DNA from: Chitinispirillaceae bacterium
GTDB lineage: Bacteria; Fibrobacterota; Chitinivibrionia; Chitinivibrionales; Chitinispirillaceae
Assembly: GCA_016930275.1 (NCBI GenBank)
Contig: JAFGHA010000200.1
Span: forward strand, 1-51,249
DNA: 51,249 nt
Direction of reading: 5' to 3'
Part shown: in pieces, positions 24,749 through 33,893 of the stretch
Numbering within the stretch: the first letter of the stretch is position 1
How the letters are laid out: the number at the start of each line of letters is the position of its first letter
The notes under the pieces: model-generated
Databases searched by the model: none
Seen by the model: only the letters and a program-made list of their open reading frames with translations
What the model was told of the DNA's origin: nothing
Translations under genes and position numbers: made by a program

Positions 24749-26004
24749 CGGTCACCCGGAAAACCGATGCGCTTGTAATCGGTGCGGGTGCCGCCGGAAT
24801 GGCCGCCGCCGAAATGATCGCACGCGCCGACCGGAGTGTCGTCATTATTGATCGTGAAGAAGCTACCGGCGGTATTCTGCTGCAGTGTATCCATAACGGT
24901 TTCGGTCTTCATCATTTCGGAAAGGAACTCACCGGCCCCGAATATGCCGAATCCTTTTCCGACACCATCGGTAAAGTTCCGGTTGACGTCCTTCTGCGAA
25001 CCACGGCATTGCGTATTACCCGCCGTCAATCGTTTATTGAAGTGCTTGCCTGTTCGGCGGATCACGGGGTAACCCTGTTTGAAGCCTCGGCAGTCGTTCT
25101 CGCCATGGGCTGCAGAGAACGTAACCGGGGAACGATCGGAACCGCCGGAACACGTCCTTCCGGAGTATTCACCGCCGGTCTCGCCCAACGACTGCTCAAC
25201 ATCGAAGGATATATCCCCGGCAAACGGGCGGTTATCGTGGGATCCGGCGACATCGGTCTGATCATGGCCCGCCGTCTCACCTGGACCGGTTCAGCGGTGG
25301 CGGCGGTAGTGGAAATACTCCCGCATCCGTCGGGCCTCACACGCAATGTTGTACAGTGCCTTCAGGATTTTTCTATTCCGCTGCTGCTCAGCCATGCCGT
25401 TACCCGTATCGCCGGCCGGAATCGGGTCGAAGGGGTGGATATAACGCCGCTTGTCAATGGAGTTCCCGACACGACTCAGACTCGCCATGAGCCCTGTGAC
25501 ACGGTACTCTTTTCCGTTGGCCTCATACCGGAAAATGAACTTTCAAAAACCGCCGGTGTCGCACTGAGTCCTGATACCGGGGGACCGGTGGTTGATCACC
25601 TGCTTCAGACGTCGGTTCCCGGTATATTCGCCTGCGGCAATGTCCTTCATGTGCACGATCTCGTGGATTATGTCACCGAAGAAGCGCAGCGGTGCGGCAC
25701 CCATGTGGCCGACTATCTCAGCGGTACGTCGCCTGCCGATACGGCGACCCTGCCGGTCGCGGCCGGCGCCAATCTGAAATATGTGACACCAAACCGGCTT
25801 GTCTCCGGTTTAAAAAGCCATTTCTTCAGTCGGGCACTGATCGTCAGGGAAAAAGCGGTACTTACAGTACACCAGGAGGAAAACCTGCTCTACTCCAGAA
25901 AGCTGTCACATGTCCGTCCGGCGGAAATGCTGTCGATAACCCTTCCTGCGGAAAGTACTGCCGGGTGTGCACCGGGGAAACCACTGATCTTTTCACTGAG
26001 CTGA
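24745..26004 (+). CDS. NAD/FAD oxidoreductase, GlpB-like partner subunit
   Basis: A 419-residue pyridine nucleotide-disulfide oxidoreductase-like flavoprotein. The FAD motif is VIGAGAAGMAAAE near residue 12, the second nucleotide-binding motif is VIVGSGDIGLIMARR near 155-170, and GIFACGN near 305 completes the FAD site. It overlaps the GlpA-like gene by four bases and is followed seven bases later by the DUF1667 gene. This three-gene order is typical of glycerol-3-phosphate dehydrogenase operons in anaerobes, where this subunit takes the place of GlpB. The electron acceptor is not clear; NAD(P) or a ferredoxin-like route are both possible. Confidence 0.85.
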   Translation: MTVTRKTDALVIGAGAAGMAAAEMIARADRSVVIIDREEATGGILLQCIHNGFGLHHFGKELTGPEYAESFSDTIGKVPVDVLLRTTALRITRRQSFIEVLACSADHGVTLFEASAVVLAMGCRERNRGTIGTAGTRPSGVFTAGLAQRLLNIEGYIPGKRAVIVGSGDIGLIMARRLTWTGSAVAAVVEILPHPSGLTRNVVQCLQDFSIPLLLSHAVTRIAGRNRVEGVDITPLVNGVPDTTQTRHEPCDTVLFSVGLIPENELSKTAGVALSPDTGGPVVDHLLQTSVPGIFACGNVLHVHDLVDYVTEEAQRCGTHVADYLSGTSPADTATLPVAAGANLKYVTPNRLVSGLKSHFFSRALIVREKAVLTVHQEENLLYSRKLSHVRPAEMLSITLPAESTAGCAPGKPLIFSLS

Positions 26005-26011
26005 GGGTCGT

Positions 26012-26383
26012 ATGGAACTTATCTGTATAGTATGTCCCAACGGGTGTCACCTCACCGTCAATCAGACTCCCGCCGGTATCGCCGTCACCGGTAATAAATG
26101 CAACAGGGGGGAGCAGTACGGCAGGGACGAACTGATCGATCCCCGCCGTACCGTCACCGCAGTCGTACGGACCACTGATTTCAAACACCCCTGTGTTCCG
26201 GTGAAAAGCGACCGCCCGATAGCAAAACCGCTTATTAACGAGGTGCTGCGGAAGATCTACTCACTTCATATCGATCTGCCGGTGAAACGTGGCGACATTT
26301 GTATCGACAACTGCTGCAACAGCGGCGCAGCGATTTGCTACAGCCGATCTCTTTTTCCTTCTTCAACGGAGCGGCAGGCATGA
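26012..26383 (+). CDS. DUF1667 cysteine-rich small protein
   Basis: A 123-residue protein beginning CIVCPNGCHL, then GNKCNRGEQY, and the stretch RTVTAVVRT, the signature pattern of DUF1667. The Cys spacing suggests an iron-sulfur or zinc site. DUF1667 proteins regularly follow GlpA/GlpB-like genes and may be the small electron-transfer subunit, a role GlpC plays elsewhere. The last 25 residues include two further Cys (DNCCNSG). GAGG lies five bases before the ATG. The stop overlaps the glycerophosphodiesterase start as ATGA. Function is inferred only from the neighbourhood. Confidence 0.85.
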   Translation: MELICIVCPNGCHLTVNQTPAGIAVTGNKCNRGEQYGRDELIDPRRTVTAVVRTTDFKHPCVPVKSDRPIAKPLINEVLRKIYSLHIDLPVKRGDICIDNCCNSGAAICYSRSLFPSSTERQA

Positions 26384-27120
26384 ACTACGTCGCGCATCGC
26401 GGCTATTCACGCCGATTCGCTGAAAATACGCTTCCCGCTTTTCAGGCGGTTATCGATCACCCTTCAAACGGTCATTCACTGATCGGAATTGAACTGGATA
26501 TCCACCTCACCTCCGACGGGCACATTCCGGTAATGCATGAAACCAGCATACCGGATGATAACGGCGTACCGATTCCGGTGGCACAGATGTCGCTTGCGGA
26601 ACTCCGGCTGCGCCATAAACAGCACCACAAAGGTACCACACCACCTATTCCTTCCATAGAACAGGTTTTTGAACTGGTGAATCATCGTACCGAACTCTGT
26701 TTTGAAATCAAAATCGGCTCGTACGATCTCGAACGTTTCACCCGGCTGTTCATTGAAGCACTTGAGAAGTATTCCCCCCGCGACGATGTAATTGTCAGCT
26801 CTTTTTCATACGATATACTTGAATTTGTCAGACCGCTCTGCAAACCGTTCAACCTCCGGTACGGATTTATTTTCAACTCTCCCGAAGCATTGAATGCTGT
26901 ACCGCACGACATACGAAAACGGTTTGACCTGCTGCATCCGTGGTACCGTCTTCTCTATAGTGCACCGGAGCTGTTTCGCTCCGACAGCTGTCCGGTCCGA
27001 TGCTGGACGGTCAACGATCCTGCTGTTGTCGCGGCGATCGCCGGTATGAAACTGCCGGTGGAAGCCGTTATGACCGATGATATCAGCTTGACTGAAACGC
27101 CAGCGGACACCGGTGCATGA
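26380..27120 (+). CDS. ugpQ: Glycerophosphodiester phosphodiesterase
   Basis: A 246-residue TIM-barrel phosphodiesterase that cleaves glycerophosphodiesters to glycerol 3-phosphate and an alcohol. The catalytic His6-Arg7 (YVAHRG), Glu38/Asp40 (GIELDIHLT) and His53 (PVMHE) are all present, followed by CFEIK (a metal-binding strand) and a C-terminal CWTVND. No signal peptide is present in the chosen frame, so the enzyme is cytoplasmic. ATG 26380-26382 has GGAG upstream and overlaps the DUF1667 stop; the longer frame begins inside that gene. It feeds the G3P dehydrogenase of the same operon and overlaps the next gene by four bases. Confidence 0.92.
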   Translation: MNYVAHRGYSRRFAENTLPAFQAVIDHPSNGHSLIGIELDIHLTSDGHIPVMHETSIPDDNGVPIPVAQMSLAELRLRHKQHHKGTTPPIPSIEQVFELVNHRTELCFEIKIGSYDLERFTRLFIEALEKYSPRDDVIVSSFSYDILEFVRPLCKPFNLRYGFIFNSPEALNAVPHDIRKRFDLLHPWYRLLYSAPELFRSDSCPVRCWTVNDPAVVAAIAGMKLPVEAVMTDDISLTETPADTGA

Positions 27121-28082
27121 AAACGGTGGTCATCGGTATCCATGGTCTGCGCAACAAGCCTCCGGCGGATCTTCTTACCAAGTGGTGGATTAAATCCATT
27201 GTCGAAGGGTTCCGTGTCATCAACCTTCCCGTACCCCGATTTTCCTTCAAACTCGCTTACTGGGCCCAGTACATGCATCCCCTCCCGCAGGACAGTGCGG
27301 TTACCGACCGTGATGATGCACGCTATCTGTGGGAACCGTATGTCGAAGGAACCTACTTCGGCCCCCGCGCCCCGAATACCCTCAAAAAATCGCTCCGGAA
27401 TGATATCCACCGGCAGCTGCTGCAGCTTATCGCCGGTGAAGCGGGATTCATGAATGTCGAAGCGCTCTCCAACCGCATTGTCCACCGAATGTTCGTGGAA
27501 CTTGATACCTACTATCACGGAAACCTGCGCGACGCCTCCGGAAAACAGCGTCCTGCGCGTGAGCTGATCAGAAATGAACTCCAGCAGCTGCTCCACACTT
27601 ACCGCCACCGCAACATCTGCCTGCTTGCACATTCCATGGGAACTATTATCGCCTATGACGTTCTTCTCCACTGTGCGCGGTCACTTCCGGTACACACGTT
27701 CATCACGTTCGGTTCCCCCCTGGGATTTCCCGTCATACGCAATCACATACAGCAGGAACTGGGACTGGCCAATAGCGACAAGGTCACTCTGCCGACTCCC
27801 GATACCATACGACACCGCTGGCTCAATTTCTCCGACCTCGATGACGTCACCTGCCTCGATTACAACCTCCGTAATCATTACCAGGCGAATAAAAGGGGAA
27901 TCCGCCCTTATGACCGTATCGTTTACAACGATTACGAATACAATGGAACCCCCAATCCGCACAAGGCATACGGCTACCTGCGGACACTTGACATAACACA
28001 GGCACTCAATACGTTTCTCGTTCTTGAAAATTCGGGAATAGCACAACGGATCGGCTGGCTGTTCAAACCACCTCCTGTTTAA
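27117..28082 (+). CDS. Alpha/beta hydrolase, probable lipase or esterase
   Basis: A 321-residue hydrolase-fold protein without signal peptide. The oxyanion strand is VVIGIHGLRN near residue 4-13, and the nucleophile elbow is AHSMGT with Ser173. The lid region is rich in aromatic residues. In this operon, between the phosphodiesterase and the glycerol kinase, it may deacylate (lyso)phospholipids or acylglycerols, which would release the glycerophosphodiesters and glycerol used by its neighbours. That link is inference from position. It overlaps the upstream gene by four bases (ATGA) and lies 85 bases before glpK. The acid and histidine of the triad cannot be placed with certainty. Confidence 0.8.
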   Translation: MKTVVIGIHGLRNKPPADLLTKWWIKSIVEGFRVINLPVPRFSFKLAYWAQYMHPLPQDSAVTDRDDARYLWEPYVEGTYFGPRAPNTLKKSLRNDIHRQLLQLIAGEAGFMNVEALSNRIVHRMFVELDTYYHGNLRDASGKQRPARELIRNELQQLLHTYRHRNICLLAHSMGTIIAYDVLLHCARSLPVHTFITFGSPLGFPVIRNHIQQELGLANSDKVTLPTPDTIRHRWLNFSDLDDVTCLDYNLRNHYQANKRGIRPYDRIVYNDYEYNGTPNPHKAYGYLRTLDITQALNTFLVLENSGIAQRIGWLFKPPPV

Positions 28083-28167
28083 TGCGACCGATTCGTTTAC
28101 CGTTAAGAGGACGGTCTCTCACGATTCGGTCTGGAGATAAACGGTAGCTCCCCGAAAGGCGGTTATC

Positions 28168-29646
28168 ATGAAGAATGAACCGGTAATTATCGCACTGGAC
28201 CTCGGCACCACCGGCAACCGGGCTATAGCGTTCACCCGTTCAGGGAGTATCGCCGCGCAGGCCTATCGGCCACTGACCCAATTCTACCCGCAACCCGGTT
28301 GGGTGGAGCACGATCCGGCAGAACTCTTCAGCACCTCGCTTTCGGTACTCCGCGAAGTCATCAGCCTCACGGGAAATCATACGGTTCATGCAATCGGTAT
28401 CACCAACCAGCGGGAAACCACCATTGTCTGGGAAACGGCCGGTGGTAAACCGGTGGGAAATGCGATCGTATGGCAGGATCGCCGAACTGCCGATATCTGC
28501 GAAACACTGCAGGATTCACGGCAAACCGTAAAGGAAAAAACAGGTCTCATCATCGACCCGTATTTCAGTGCGACGAAACTCAAATGGATACTCGACCGGG
28601 TGGATCCGGATCGTGCCCGGAGCAAACGCCGTGAACTGCTTTTCGGAACACCGGACAGCTGGGTTCTCTGGAATCTCACCGGTGGAAAAGTCCACGCCAC
28701 GGAACCGTCAAATGCCTCACGGACCATGTTATACAATATCACCACGCTCTCCTGGGATCACGACCTCTGTTCGCTCTTTAATATACCACCGGAAATGCTG
28801 CCCGATGTTTTGGATTCAGACGCCCGGTTCGGTGTCACCGATCCCGCCTGCTGCAACGGTTCGATACCGGTCACCGGCATCGCCGGAGATCAGCAGGCAT
28901 CACTTTTTGGCCAGCGAGGCTGGGACAACCGTATGGTGAAAGTCACCTACGGTACCGGGATATTCATGCTGGCCAATACCGGTACGACACCCCTTGTATC
29001 CGACCGGCTCATCACCACGGTTGCATGGAAACGAGCCGAGGAAGTCAATTATGCACTTGAAGGAAGCCTTTTCATGGGGGGAGCGTCAATTCAATGGCTG
29101 CAGGACAATCTCGGCATAATAGACACTCCCGCCGCCACCGGTACGCCGGCAATCGCCGACACCCGCAGTGACGGCGTGTATTTCGTTCCCGCTTTTCAGG
29201 GACTCGGCGCACCCTACTGGGCTCCCGAAGCGAGGGCAACGATCACGGGGCTTACCCGGAAGGCCGATCGCAACACGATTATCCGCGCGGCAATCGAAGC
29301 CATGGCATTTCAGGTACGGGATATCATAGAAGCGTTCATTCCGGTTACCGGCATACGTCCGCTTCGTATCCGCGCCGACGGAGGAGCCACCCGCAACGAA
29401 GTACTCATGCAGTTTCAGGCCGATCTCCTTGGCATTCAGGTAATCCGGAGTTCCGTTCTTGAAACTACCGCTCTGGGTATTGCCGGCCTCGCCGGTATCG
29501 GTTCAGGATTCTGGGACCATAGCAGTTTTGCCGCTACGATCGGTGACGACCGCTCATTCACTCCGATAGACGATACACTGCACCACCCGTTCGATGAATT
29601 GTATTCCGGCTGGAAGCAGGCGATACGCCAATGTCTTTACAAGTAA
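28168..29646 (+). CDS. glpK: Glycerol kinase
   Basis: A 492-residue FGGY kinase that phosphorylates glycerol to glycerol 3-phosphate with ATP. Motifs in order: LDLGTTGNRA near 9-18 (the phosphate-binding loop), NQRETTIVWE near 80-89 with the glycerol-binding Arg-Glu, WQDRRTAD near 103-110, GDQQASLFGQ with the catalytic Asp near 240, TYGTGIFML near 260 and ADGGATRNE near 405. GAAAGGCGG lies ahead of the ATG. It ends the glycerol/glycerophospholipid operon. No glycerol facilitator gene is present here. The size is normal, and the site residues are intact. Confidence 0.96.
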   Translation: MKNEPVIIALDLGTTGNRAIAFTRSGSIAAQAYRPLTQFYPQPGWVEHDPAELFSTSLSVLREVISLTGNHTVHAIGITNQRETTIVWETAGGKPVGNAIVWQDRRTADICETLQDSRQTVKEKTGLIIDPYFSATKLKWILDRVDPDRARSKRRELLFGTPDSWVLWNLTGGKVHATEPSNASRTMLYNITTLSWDHDLCSLFNIPPEMLPDVLDSDARFGVTDPACCNGSIPVTGIAGDQQASLFGQRGWDNRMVKVTYGTGIFMLANTGTTPLVSDRLITTVAWKRAEEVNYALEGSLFMGGASIQWLQDNLGIIDTPAATGTPAIADTRSDGVYFVPAFQGLGAPYWAPEARATITGLTRKADRNTIIRAAIEAMAFQVRDIIEAFIPVTGIRPLRIRADGGATRNEVLMQFQADLLGIQVIRSSVLETTALGIAGLAGIGSGFWDHSSFAATIGDDRSFTPIDDTLHHPFDELYSGWKQAIRQCLYK

Positions 29647-29792
29647 TTATTTTCCGCACAGAACCGACCGTTCCCGTCCGGGTAATGCGAAAATGCCGGA
29701 GGGGAACAGGCCGGTGCCGCTTTTCAGTCGGGATACCATATTACCAGCCGGGGCATAGCACCCCTCACACAATTTACTCCGCCTTATTTTTA

Positions 29793-29821
29793 TTGTTATA
29801 CCACCGACATCAGTATAAAAT
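29793..29821 (+). promoter_or_regulatory. Candidate promoter of the HDOD protein gene
   Basis: TTGTTA (29793-29798), 17-bp spacer, TAAAAT (29816-29821). The leader would be about 114 bases long. Its GC-rich middle has no riboswitch pattern that I can match. Confidence 0.5.
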
Positions 29822-29941
29822 CAGGTAATAATCGGAGTTGCTGTCCGGGGAACAAACCTGCCGATCGCCAGTGCCCGTGCGTCGAGCCGGCAAGCACAGC
29901 GACAAACCATGTATCCATGATTCCAAAGGAATTCACTCGCA

Positions 29942-32056
29942 GTGAATAGCGGTGCCTCAGTAACCATATTGCTGATGACCATTACCGAAGGAACGGCGGA
30001 CACTATTCAGCGTGCCATGAGTTCCTACCGCATTGTATTCGTCAAATCAAACCCCAGCTATGCGAATTACCTGAAAATCCTCCAGTACAAACCGGATGCT
30101 ATTATTATGGAGCTGCCGCAGCCGTACCATGACCAGCTTCACTTTATCCAACTTGTAAAACAGCATCGGGTGGCAGGTGCCATACCGATCATCTGTTTCG
30201 GTGATGCGATCTCCCCGACCACCGTAACGGGAATGGTGAAAATCGGCATCAACACCTACCTGAAAAGACCCCTGGATGACAGAAAATTCGCAGAGCAACT
30301 CATCAGACAGATGAACGAACTCGGCATCACGCTCTCCCGCAAGGTTTCCTGCCCCGATGCAGCAAAGCGATTTGACATCGAACAGATACTCTCTCCGCAG
30401 GTGCCTTCCCAACTTAAAATCGATCTGATGGTCAAGTACGTTACGGAAACACGCGCATTTCCCTTTACCGTATCCATGGCGCTTAAACTGCTGGGGAGCG
30501 AAAAGTCAAGTGCCACGGACCTTGCGAAAATCATCGAGACCGACCCGGCGCTCTCAGCCAGCTTTCTTAAAAAAACGAATTCCGTCTTCTTCGCCGGAAA
30601 TAATACTCGCCCACTCACCATGAAAGAAGCGATTGTCCGGATCGGTTTTACCGAAACCCGGCGAATTATCACCGGAATGGCGGTAATGCAGTTATTTGAC
30701 GGTAAAAAAAGTAACCCGGGGTTCAACCGGTTCGGATTCTGGACACATTGTCTTGCAACCGCCAAAATTGCTGAAAAACTGGCACGATTGACCGGACAGG
30801 TAAATGCGGATGAAGCATTTTTAGCCGGAATACTTCATGATTTCGGGATTATTCTCTTCGACGAATTTTTTCCTGATCTTTTTTCCCGGATTCTCCAGGT
30901 TTCCACTGATTTCGGTATCCGTTTCTATGATGCGGAGCTGGAAATACTTACGGTATCTCACAATGATCTTGTCAGAAGGATATTCACTCATTGGAAAATG
31001 CCCGACGGAATCACCGAAGCCATTGTCAATCATTACACGGGACTTCAGCCGCCCTACGGGTCCGACGGTCCTGAAATCATGCTCACCCGTGTCGTTGCGG
31101 CGGCGAATATCCTCGCAAAAACATTTCAATTCGGAACGTCGTGTGATCAGTTCGTGACTCCTTTCGATAATACACTGTTCTCTTTACTGGGTATCACCTT
31201 CGGACTGCCAAACAATTTTTATCGGGAAATCAACGATACACTGGTGACCTACAAACGCCTTTTTAAAGTCAACGACAGTCCGACAACCGCTCCATCCGGC
31301 GGTCCGCCTTCCGCACTTCTTCATATCGTAGTAGGTATTGTCAAGCTTACCGATGCGCTCTTCCATCCGATTGAGGAGTATCTTCGCATATCCGACTACA
31401 CCGTCCTTCCGATTTCCCCGGAAGAACCGCTTGCAGTCTATCACGAGAGATGCGATGTAATCCTTATTTTTGCCGACAGCACCACGACACCGGGCGATCT
31501 GCAGTCATTTACCGAATTACGCAAACGAACCGACGTAACCGACTCGAGCCTTTCAGACAGGCAGCAGCGCCTTTTTGCGCCTTTGATTATTCTGTCCGGA
31601 AAGGAATCACCCTGCTTTGCAGCGGTCAATGATCCACAACTTTCTCAATTACCGGAAGCGATCGACCTGAGGATGCTCGATATGTATTTCAATGATGTGA
31701 TCAACGGGAAAAAAATAAAAGCATTGCCTTGGGAATCACTTCTGAAACCTGCCGAAAATAATCGTGAGCAGGTTGGTGAATGGCAACGAAAGATTCAGAC
31801 AGTATACAGTATGCTGCAAAAACACCGGGAACAGTGCAACTCCCGTACGATTGTCTCGGATCTCCATAAAGGGGCGGAAAAACTTCTGGCACTGGCGGGA
31901 ACCCGGGAAAAAGCACGGGATTATAAATCAGCATTGGCACTGGTGACAATCGCAGCTGAATACTACCGAAAATCACTACTCGTTTTTGAACTGTCGCAGT
32001 GCGAAAAAAGTATTACTGAAAAAGAGTCGACACTTGGCATCAGGAAAAATCACTGA
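29942..32056 (+). CDS. Receiver-like/HDOD signalling protein
   Basis: A 704-residue cytoplasmic protein. Residues about 6-125 form a receiver-like domain, but the phospho-acceptor position is Glu57 (AIIMELPQP) rather than Asp, with Lys108 retained (YLKRP). A HDOD domain (about 150-350) follows, with FWTHCLATAKIAEKL and AGILHDFG, which keep the HD dyad. Residues about 445-600 contain a second receiver-like region without a recognisable acidic pocket, and the last 90 residues are helical. HDOD proteins are non-catalytic or regulatory relatives of HD phosphodiesterases and act in signalling. Start is GTG at 29942 with AAAGGA about 12 bases upstream. Its partner is not identified. Confidence 0.75.
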   Translation: MNSGASVTILLMTITEGTADTIQRAMSSYRIVFVKSNPSYANYLKILQYKPDAIIMELPQPYHDQLHFIQLVKQHRVAGAIPIICFGDAISPTTVTGMVKIGINTYLKRPLDDRKFAEQLIRQMNELGITLSRKVSCPDAAKRFDIEQILSPQVPSQLKIDLMVKYVTETRAFPFTVSMALKLLGSEKSSATDLAKIIETDPALSASFLKKTNSVFFAGNNTRPLTMKEAIVRIGFTETRRIITGMAVMQLFDGKKSNPGFNRFGFWTHCLATAKIAEKLARLTGQVNADEAFLAGILHDFGIILFDEFFPDLFSRILQVSTDFGIRFYDAELEILTVSHNDLVRRIFTHWKMPDGITEAIVNHYTGLQPPYGSDGPEIMLTRVVAAANILAKTFQFGTSCDQFVTPFDNTLFSLLGITFGLPNNFYREINDTLVTYKRLFKVNDSPTTAPSGGPPSALLHIVVGIVKLTDALFHPIEEYLRISDYTVLPISPEEPLAVYHERCDVILIFADSTTTPGDLQSFTELRKRTDVTDSSLSDRQQRLFAPLIILSGKESPCFAAVNDPQLSQLPEAIDLRMLDMYFNDVINGKKIKALPWESLLKPAENNREQVGEWQRKIQTVYSMLQKHREQCNSRTIVSDLHKGAEKLLALAGTREKARDYKSALALVTIAAEYYRKSLLVFELSQCEKSITEKESTLGIRKNH

Positions 32057-32196
32057 GCGAAGATGCAACGGATTATCATTGCACCAGTTAGGGTATTATT
32101 GTACACTATGAAACGCCACAGAGAAAAATCACCCCTGCCGGTATTCAACCTTAAATGGCGTTACATAACAACGTGCAGGGTACTGAAGTGTTATCA

Positions 32197-32907
32197 ATGA
32201 AGACAGCCATGAATTACATTCGTAGGCTCGTATGGATACTATTGCTTTCATCCGTGGTTCATGCCGCAGATGAGAAGTTATATGTTTTTTACCCTCTTAC
32301 CATCAGACCACAACAGGTTCAGGAGCTGCTCCAGAAAAATCTTACCGGCGTTTCAGTAACCGTATTCGGACGCGTCAATGATTTCAAAGCCAGAATCGGC
32401 CTTGATCCTCCCGATGCAATTCTCACCAAACCCGCTCTGGTTGAACAATTGAACGGATTTATTGTTTCCATAAAGGGTATTCGTGATGGATCATCCGAAG
32501 AAAAGTACCGGCTTATTTCGATCAACCGACAGATTGATATCGATTCAGTGACATCTGAAACCGTTATCGGGGTTATCGATGTTCTTGGTAGAACAGCAAT
32601 GAAAGCATTTATTGCCGGGGTATTTCCGGTTGAACCGAAACTCAAACAGGTAACCAAAATCGAGGATCTTTTACCGTTACTCACCTTCTCGATGGCAAAC
32701 GGCATACTCATCGAAGACATTTTTGTTGACTACTTCAGGAAAACCTCCAATTTATCATTCAAAATCAGTCCGCCACTGCCGAGTAAAAAGGGTATCATCG
32801 TTTTGTCATACCGAAAAGATTCCTCCGGCGAAGCCATAACGGCGGAACAGTTCAAAGGTAATCCGGTTATCAGCAGGCTGTTCGAGATCGAAAAGTGGAA
32901 ACCATGA
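32197..32907 (+). CDS. Periplasmic solute-binding protein-like, PhnD type
   Basis: A 236-residue exported protein with a signal peptide: Met-Lys start, hydrophobic stretch YIRRLVWILLLSSVV, then Ala-Asp near the cleavage point. The mature part has two Rossmann-like halves with DAILTKPALVEQL and the helix-rich GVFPVEPKLKQV, resembling phosphate/phosphonate-type ABC binding proteins. The frame extends 14 codons upstream, but those lack a signal peptide character, so ATG 32197 is preferred; no clear ribosome binding site supports either. No permease or ATPase adjoins, so the protein may serve a sensor rather than transport. Its stop overlaps the next gene as ATGA. Confidence 0.6.
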   Translation: MKTAMNYIRRLVWILLLSSVVHAADEKLYVFYPLTIRPQQVQELLQKNLTGVSVTVFGRVNDFKARIGLDPPDAILTKPALVEQLNGFIVSIKGIRDGSSEEKYRLISINRQIDIDSVTSETVIGVIDVLGRTAMKAFIAGVFPVEPKLKQVTKIEDLLPLLTFSMANGILIEDIFVDYFRKTSNLSFKISPPLPSKKGIIVLSYRKDSSGEAITAEQFKGNPVISRLFEIEKWKP

Positions 32908-33893
32908 CTATGGGCATCAATATCCTATCCGGATTATCCTGCAGTTTTTTTAAAATCATCATAACGGTTTTACTCCTATGGGTACCCGGCATTGCAAAGG
33001 ACCTCATCGTTTCGATACAGCCAAATGGAGAAAAATTTATAAAAGTATTCAACAGTCTCAAAAATGAACTGGAGGATGATTTCATTTTTCAACCATTGTT
33101 TATTACTAAAAACAGTACGCCTCAAGTCATTCAAAACCTGTTGGTGAAAGATACACCGGTTTGTCTGATACTCATGGATAACATCGCGATACGATTGTAC
33201 CGGAAATACCTTGCAACCCGACCTTCAGAAGAACCGGTTCTACCCTCAATATCCATCATGGGCATTCTCATCGACAAGGCAACCGAAGGTCTCAGGAATG
33301 CCGGTGGGATAGCATATGAAGTCCCGGTTGTGACCGGCGCGGTCAACTTGAGAGCGGTTGTATCCACGCCGATAAAAAAAATCGGCATTGTACATCGCGA
33401 ATGTCTCGATAATTTCATTGCCGCAAACGTGTCCTTTTGTAAAAAGGAAAGTATCGATATAATATCCATATCTTTACCCAATAAAAGTTCCCTGTTCAAA
33501 TGGAAAATTAAGTCTGCATTAAAAACGCTCTCCAGAAACAAAATCGATGCCCTCTGGATTCCTAACGACAATTTATTACTACAAAGGGATAACCTCTTCG
33601 ACGTGTGGATTCCCGCCGCCGATAAATTGGAAATACCCGTAATTGTAGGTATCGAAACGTTAGTAGATCCGAAACTCGACTTCGGTACACTTGCAGTACT
33701 TCCGGATCATGTGGGACTGGGCAAACAGACGGCAGACATGATTTATGAACTTTCCGGCAATAACTGGAAATTTAAGGAACACCAGATATTTCCACCATTG
33801 GCGATCCATAAAATAATCAACCTCCGTCAAGCGAAAGAACGTTTTAACATATCCGACGACAAGTTGGGCATTATCGATAAAAAATTGGAGTGA
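32904..33893 (+). CDS. ABC_sub_bind-family periplasmic binding protein
   Basis: A 329-residue exported protein with an N-terminal signal peptide (hydrophobic stretch FFKIIITVLLLWVPGIA) and a two-lobe binding fold: VSIQPNGEKF, VCLILMDN, TPIKKIGIVHRE, KIDALWIPND and DFGTLAVLPDHVGLGKQ are typical of the ABC_sub_bind (TrpX-like) family. The start overlaps the previous gene by four bases. No transporter membrane or ATPase gene is found nearby. Two such binding proteins in tandem next to a receiver/HDOD protein and a kinase suggest a signalling input. The ligand is unknown. Confidence 0.75.
   Translation: MTMGINILSGLSCSFFKIIITVLLLWVPGIAKDLIVSIQPNGEKFIKVFNSLKNELEDDFIFQPLFITKNSTPQVIQNLLVKDTPVCLILMDNIAIRLYRKYLATRPSEEPVLPSISIMGILIDKATEGLRNAGGIAYEVPVVTGAVNLRAVVSTPIKKIGIVHRECLDNFIAANVSFCKKESIDIISISLPNKSSLFKWKIKSALKTLSRNKIDALWIPNDNLLLQRDNLFDVWIPAADKLEIPVIVGIETLVDPKLDFGTLAVLPDHVGLGKQTADMIYELSGNNWKFKEHQIFPPLAIHKIINLRQAKERFNISDDKLGIIDKKLE

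Noticed and set aside
26955-27671. - strand ORF of 238 codons over the phosphodiesterase/hydrolase junction
   Set aside because: It runs against two overlapping genes with clear motifs, and its composition fits the shadow of their codon pattern. No ribosome binding site.
28083-28167. Regulatory RNA upstream of glycerol kinase
   Set aside because: Only a 7-bp outer pairing (TACCGTT/AACGGTA) was seen, with no recognisable riboswitch core or terminator.
29822-29941. Possible cyclic-di-GMP riboswitch in the leader of the HDOD gene
   Set aside because: AAACC and GCGAC-like words occur, but the order and spacing of the conserved GEMM core are missing.
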